A stretch of 12,082 nt of DNA from Propionibacteriaceae bacterium (GTDB lineage Bacteria > Actinomycetota > Actinomycetes > Propionibacteriales > Propionibacteriaceae): assembly GCA_030528545.1 (NCBI GenBank), contig JAUMYR010000027.1, forward strand, positions 1-12,082, given 5' to 3'. The notes under the pieces were generated by a model. That model searched no databases and was not told the origin of the DNA. It was given only the letters and a program-made list of their open reading frames with translations. The first letter of the stretch is position 1, and each line of letters begins with the position of its first letter. This document shows positions 8,706 through 12,082 of this stretch, in pieces. A program made the translations under genes and the position numbers.

Positions 8706-9602
8706 TCAGCCTTTCAATGCCCCTGAGAAGCTTTCGACGAAATAGCGCTGCAGCACGATAAACAGCACCAGTATCGGCACCAGCGCAATCGAGGACGCCG
8801 CCGTCATCAGCCCCCAGTCGCTGTAATACTGGTTTTGCAGACTGTAGATGCCCACCGACAGCGTGCGCAGATCCGGCCGGGTCAAGGTCAATACCAATGG
8901 CAGCAGGAAATCATTCCAGGTATGCATGAATTGCAGGATCACCGCGGTCGCCAGCACCGGCTTGGCGAGCGGCAGGTAAACCGTTCCGAATACCCGCAAG
9001 AAACCCGCGCCATCGATCCGGGCTGATTCCTCCAGCTCCCGGGGCATCTGCGCGAAGTAACCGGCGAACAGCAAGACGATGACCACACTCACGCCACCGG
9101 CCTCGGCCAGGATCACGCCCCACAGGCTGTTGGCCAGCCCAAGAGCCGAGATCATGTCGTAGATCGGGATGATGGTATATCCCTGAGGCAGAAAGATCAC
9201 CATGCCGAGCAGCACGAAGATCACCTTCTTACCCGGGAAGGAGTAACGCCCGAGCACATACCCCATGAGCGCGTTGCTCATCACGGATATCACCACCGCG
9301 AAGAAGGTAACGAACACTGTGTTGAAGGTATATCTGCCCATGTCGGCCTCGGTCCAGGCCCGGATATAGTTCGATACCTTGAGCACATCGGTGAAGGGGT
9401 TCAGCGAACCAAAGATCGCATTATTGTCCTTGACCGATGCCGTGACCATCCAAAAGAACGGATAGATGAAGGTCAGCGCCAGAGGCAACAGGAACAGCAC
9501 CGTCACGAAGGCCGCTATCCGGTCCCGCCGGTTCCAGCGGGGACGCCGCCGTGGCCTCGCGTCAGCCCCAACTGGCGTGGTCTTAGAGTCAGACCGTCCC
9601 AC
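8706..9602 (-). CDS. Carbohydrate ABC transporter permease, MalG type
   Basis: An inner-membrane permease of the carbohydrate uptake (CUT1) ABC family, 298 aa, normal length. A basic cytoplasmic N-terminus (RPRRRPRWNRRDRIAAF) precedes TM1 at about 31-54. About five further hydrophobic segments follow. The cytoplasmic EAA loop reads LEESARIDGAGFLRVFGTVYLP (about 191-212), which docks the ATPase. The C-terminus FVESFSGALKG is typical of MalG-type subunits. The start is GTG at 9602: AAGGAGG lies 6 nt upstream, inside the end of the preceding permease gene, and only 1 nt separates that stop from this start. It is third in the order binding protein, permease, permease, sulfatase. Confidence 0.95.
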   Translation of the reverse strand: MGRSDSKTTPVGADARPRRRPRWNRRDRIAAFVTVLFLLPLALTFIYPFFWMVTASVKDNNAIFGSLNPFTDVLKVSNYIRAWTEADMGRYTFNTVFVTFFAVVISVMSNALMGYVLGRYSFPGKKVIFVLLGMVIFLPQGYTIIPIYDMISALGLANSLWGVILAEAGGVSVVIVLLFAGYFAQMPRELEESARIDGAGFLRVFGTVYLPLAKPVLATAVILQFMHTWNDFLLPLVLTLTRPDLRTLSVGIYSLQNQYYSDWGLMTAASSIALVPILVLFIVLQRYFVESFSGALKG

Positions 9603-9603
9603 C

Positions 9604-10566
9604 TCAAGCCTCCTTCATCTGGGAACGCCGCGTGCTCATCGCCTTGACCGCATATGCCTGGACCAGCGCGAGCAGCAGAGTCGCCACGCCGAAGAAACAG
9701 CCCGCGGCCGAGGCATATCCGAGCCGTGGGACCCCGCCCGCGACCGACGGGGCGAAGGCGGTCTGGAAGATGTAGACCTCGATCACCTGAGTCGAGTAGT
9801 ACGGCCCGCCCGCGGTCATGGCCTGCAGCAGCGCGAAGGCGTGCAGGTTCTCGTTGGCGGTGAGCACGATGATGACCATCGCGAACGGGACGAGCAGCGG
9901 AAGCGTGATCGAGATCAGTTGCCGCACCGCCCCGGCGCCATCCACCTTGGCCGCCTCGTAGCACTCTTCCGGGACCGTCTGCAATGCCGCCATCCAGTAG
10001 ATCAGGGTCATGCCGAAGTTCTTCCAGGTGTGGGCTGCCAGCGTCACCCAGAAGGCGAGCTTCGGGTCTGAGAGGAACTCGATCGGCCCCGACACCGCAC
10101 CGCTGGCCTGCAGCAGGGTATTCAGCGGCCCGGCGTTGGGAGAGAGAACGAAGGTGAGGATCACGCCGAGGATGGAGGCCGAGGCCATGACCGGCATGAA
10201 GAACATCGTGCGGAAAGCCACCGAGGTCTTGCCACGGATGACGTTGTTGAGCAGGATCGCCACGAGGAGGGCCAGACCGACCCGCACCGGGACGCCCACG
10301 AGGACGAACACCATGGAGCGCCCAAAGGCACCCCAGAACAACGGATCGGCGATCAGCTCACGGTAGTTGTCCAGACCGACGAAGGTCTTCTCGTCGGTGA
10401 ACCCGGTCCAATCCATGGTGGAGAACACCCAGGAAGCGCCCATCGGGTAAAAAACGAACATAGCGGTGAGCACCAGCCCCGGAAGGAGGAACGCATAGCA
10501 CCAGCCAAGCGTCCCCTTCCGATACCAGGAGGGCTGGCTCACCTCTTTCTTGCTGCCGGGAGGCAC
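9604..10566 (-). CDS. Carbohydrate ABC transporter permease, MalF type
   Basis: The partner inner-membrane permease of the CUT1 importer, about 320 aa, the usual size. TM1 (WCYAFLLPGLVLTAMFVFYP) is followed by the conserved FVGLDNYRELIADPLFWGAF segment and further helices. The EAA loop reads PEECYEAAKVDGAGAVRQLI, then TLPLL. The start is uncertain. No ATG or strong ribosome binding site precedes TM1. GTG at 10566, 4 nt past the binding-protein stop, would allow translational coupling and is preferred; GTG at 10542 (VSQPSWYRKG) is an alternative. A longer frame to 10680 would overlap the binding-protein gene by 110 nt and is unlikely. The gene runs directly into the MalG-type gene. No ATPase gene is nearby. 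Actinobacteria often share one MsiK-like ATPase among several such importers, and I infer that here. Confidence 0.92.
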   Translation of the reverse strand: MPPGSKKEVSQPSWYRKGTLGWCYAFLLPGLVLTAMFVFYPMGASWVFSTMDWTGFTDEKTFVGLDNYRELIADPLFWGAFGRSMVFVLVGVPVRVGLALLVAILLNNVIRGKTSVAFRTMFFMPVMASASILGVILTFVLSPNAGPLNTLLQASGAVSGPIEFLSDPKLAFWVTLAAHTWKNFGMTLIYWMAALQTVPEECYEAAKVDGAGAVRQLISITLPLLVPFAMVIIVLTANENLHAFALLQAMTAGGPYYSTQVIEVYIFQTAFAPSVAGGVPRLGYASAAGCFFGVATLLLALVQAYAVKAMSTRRSQMKEA

Positions 10567-10570
10567 CGGT

Positions 10571-12082
10571 TCACCCGAGAGCGTCGTAATCGGCCTTGGT
10601 GTATTCCTTAGCCGGATCCCAGTTGGGGAAGGCGAGCAGGTCGCGCGAGACTTGGGCGCCTTTGTTCTTGGCCGCATCAAAAGCTGCGTCCATCGCCTGG
10701 TTCAGGCGGGCGTCCAGGTCGATGAGAGCCGCCTTGGCGTCGCTGACCTGGCCCGAGAACAACCCTTGCATGAGAGTCTTGATATCGGGTTCGGTGGCTT
10801 TCAGCTCCAGACGCACCTTGCCGGCTTCCGAGGTGCGGATCTCAAGCTGGGGGCAGGCTCGCATATAGGTTCGGGCCAGATCGGCCGCGGTCTTGGCGTG
10901 CGGGTCCAGCAGGGAGGCTTCGGCTTTGGAGTTGGCCTCGGGGATGATGGACATCAGGGTGCCCCCGGTCAGCTCGACCATCTTGCTTTGCCCGGCGACC
11001 GAACCGAGATAGCCCATGATGACCCCGGCGACCTCCTTGACAGGTGTCTTGGCATATACCCAGGCCAGATTGGCGCCCACCTCACGGAACGGGATGACAT
11101 AGCTTCCGCCAGAGGGCGAGGGAACCGGGTGCAGGCCGAAGTCGAAATTGGCGGTCTGCGCCTTCCAGGCGCGGATGTCCCACGGGCCGTTGAAGGTCAT
11201 GGCGGCGATTCCAGCGGGGAACTGGGCCCGGCCGTCCTTATCTTTCAGCGTGAGATAACCGGGAATGACCGACCCGTCGTCGACAAGGGCCTTGAGCAAT
11301 TCAATGGCGGACAGGAACTCCGGGGAGGAGAAGACATAGGTACCGGTGCGCATGTCCATGCCTTCGGCGTTGCCATGCCAGCCCGCGGTATTCGCCAGGT
11401 ACATCGCGACCACCGATAGGTGGTCCCCCGTGATGAGCAGGCCGGGCTTGCCTGCCGCGGTCGCTTTCTTCGCGGCGGCGCGCAGGTCGTCCCAGGTCTT
11501 GATCGCCGACGGGTCGACCTCGGCCTTCTTGCACAACTCGTTGTTGGTGATGAGCATCTTGTCGAGGCGCCGGGTCGAGTTCAGCGGGAAGGTATAGGTC
11601 TTGCCTTCGAACACGTGGACGCCGGGGATGAGAGCCGTATCCGGAAAGGCCTTGCGCCAATTGGCGAAGTCGGGAATCAGGTCGTCGAGAGGCTGAACCC
11701 AGCCCTGCGCGACAGCGGTCTGGGCCGGGACATTTTGGGGCAGCGCGAACACGTCGGGCGCGGAGTTATTGCGGATGCCGAGCGGTACCACCTGGTTGAC
11801 CTGGTCCCACCCGGCGCCATCGTAGGTGACCGCGACATTGGGGTGCTGTTCCCCGAAGGATTTGATGACCGGTTCGAGGATCTTGGCTTTGAGGTCACCG
11901 GAGTCGATCCAGCGGAAGCTGACATTGCCGCTCGGCAGGGTGACACCGGCCGTGTTGAACTCGAACTTCGCCGCCCCGGCACTGGCCGTCCCTCCCGGGG
12001 AGGTCGTGCCCCCAGTGTCCACCGAGCAGCCCGCCGTCACGGCGAGCGCGCCCAGTCCTGCGAAGAGAGTCCGGCGTCCCAA
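10571..12082 (-). CDS. Sugar ABC transporter substrate-binding lipoprotein (5' end at or beyond window edge)
   Basis: An extracellular solute-binding protein (family 1, CUT1 class) that captures the substrate for the two downstream permeases. 503 residues are visible and the frame is open to the window edge, so the true start is probably a few codons outside. The visible N-terminus GRRTLFAGLGALAVTAGC combines a twin-arginine pair, a hydrophobic stretch and a lipobox-like TAGC, with C19 (window numbering) the likely lipidated residue. A Gly/Thr/Ser linker follows. FRWIDSGDLKAKILEPVIKSF is the typical first strand and helix of the mature domain; SAPDVFALP, TWDDLRAAAKKAT and FNGPWDIRAW match positions conserved in the family. 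The Arg-Arg pair suggests Tat export. The operon places a sulfatase last, so the ligand may be a sulfated saccharide; sequence alone does not show it. Confidence 0.9.
   Translation of the reverse strand: MGRRTLFAGLGALAVTAGCSVDTGGTTSPGGTASAGAAKFEFNTAGVTLPSGNVSFRWIDSGDLKAKILEPVIKSFGEQHPNVAVTYDGAGWDQVNQVVPLGIRNNSAPDVFALPQNVPAQTAVAQGWVQPLDDLIPDFANWRKAFPDTALIPGVHVFEGKTYTFPLNSTRRLDKMLITNNELCKKAEVDPSAIKTWDDLRAAAKKATAAGKPGLLITGDHLSVVAMYLANTAGWHGNAEGMDMRTGTYVFSSPEFLSAIELLKALVDDGSVIPGYLTLKDKDGRAQFPAGIAAMTFNGPWDIRAWKAQTANFDFGLHPVPSPSGGSYVIPFREVGANLAWVYAKTPVKEVAGVIMGYLGSVAGQSKMVELTGGTLMSIIPEANSKAEASLLDPHAKTAADLARTYMRACPQLEIRTSEAGKVRLELKATEPDIKTLMQGLFSGQVSDAKAALIDLDARLNQAMDAAFDAAKNKGAQVSRDLLAFPNWDPAKEYTKADYDALG

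Overview
The window comes from a high-GC Gram-positive bacterium (Actinomycetota). The GC-rich third codon positions, the Ala-rich actinobacterial L7/L12 protein, the frequent GTG starts and a sugar ABC importer without its own ATPase all point there. The ribosomal proteins look closest to Propionibacteriaceae, but that family assignment is inference from memory of the family, not a search result.

Layout. (1) 1-1459, plus strand: the 3' end of a 3-hydroxyisobutyrate-dehydrogenase-type oxidoreductase, coupled by an ATGA overlap to a PfkB-family sugar kinase of the 2-keto-3-deoxygluconate kinase type. (2) 1485-1525: a 14-bp perfect hairpin between convergent genes, probably a bidirectional terminator. 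(3) 1551-2747, minus strand: rplJ-rplL with its own promoter and a leader of about 170 nt. The leader carries an L10-leader-like region and an intrinsic terminator placed as an attenuator. rpoB does not follow rplL. (4) 2748-7082, minus strand: a complete beta-glucoside PTS operon (EIIBCA, GH1 6-phospho-beta-glucosidase, LicT/BglG antiterminator). It has a recognisable promoter, a RAT element and an overlapping terminator in front. (5) 7225-12082, minus strand: a tightly packed operon with a lipoprotein sugar-binding protein (5' end cut by the window edge), two MalF/MalG-type permeases and a sulfatase with no signal peptide.

How the parts work together. In the bgl operon the PTS imports and phosphorylates a beta-glucoside, and the GH1 enzyme splits the phosphorylated product inside the cell. 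LicT, encoded last, binds the RAT hairpin in the leader and prevents the terminator from forming when substrate is present and LicT is not phosphorylated by the PTS. In the sulfatase operon the binding protein and permeases probably import a sulfated sugar or sulfate ester that the cytoplasmic sulfatase then desulfates; the ATPase and the formylglycine-generating enzyme must be encoded elsewhere. The oxidoreductase-kinase pair suggests sugar-acid catabolism. The window is thus an rplJL core flanked on both sides by carbohydrate-utilisation modules.

No stretch over 300 bases lacks a gene. The two largest non-coding regions (2526-2747 and 6939-7224) are both regulatory leaders. I saw no tRNA, rRNA, CRISPR array or insertion sequence. 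I found no wholly novel system; the most informative features are the two RNA switches and the sulfatase-transporter operon.
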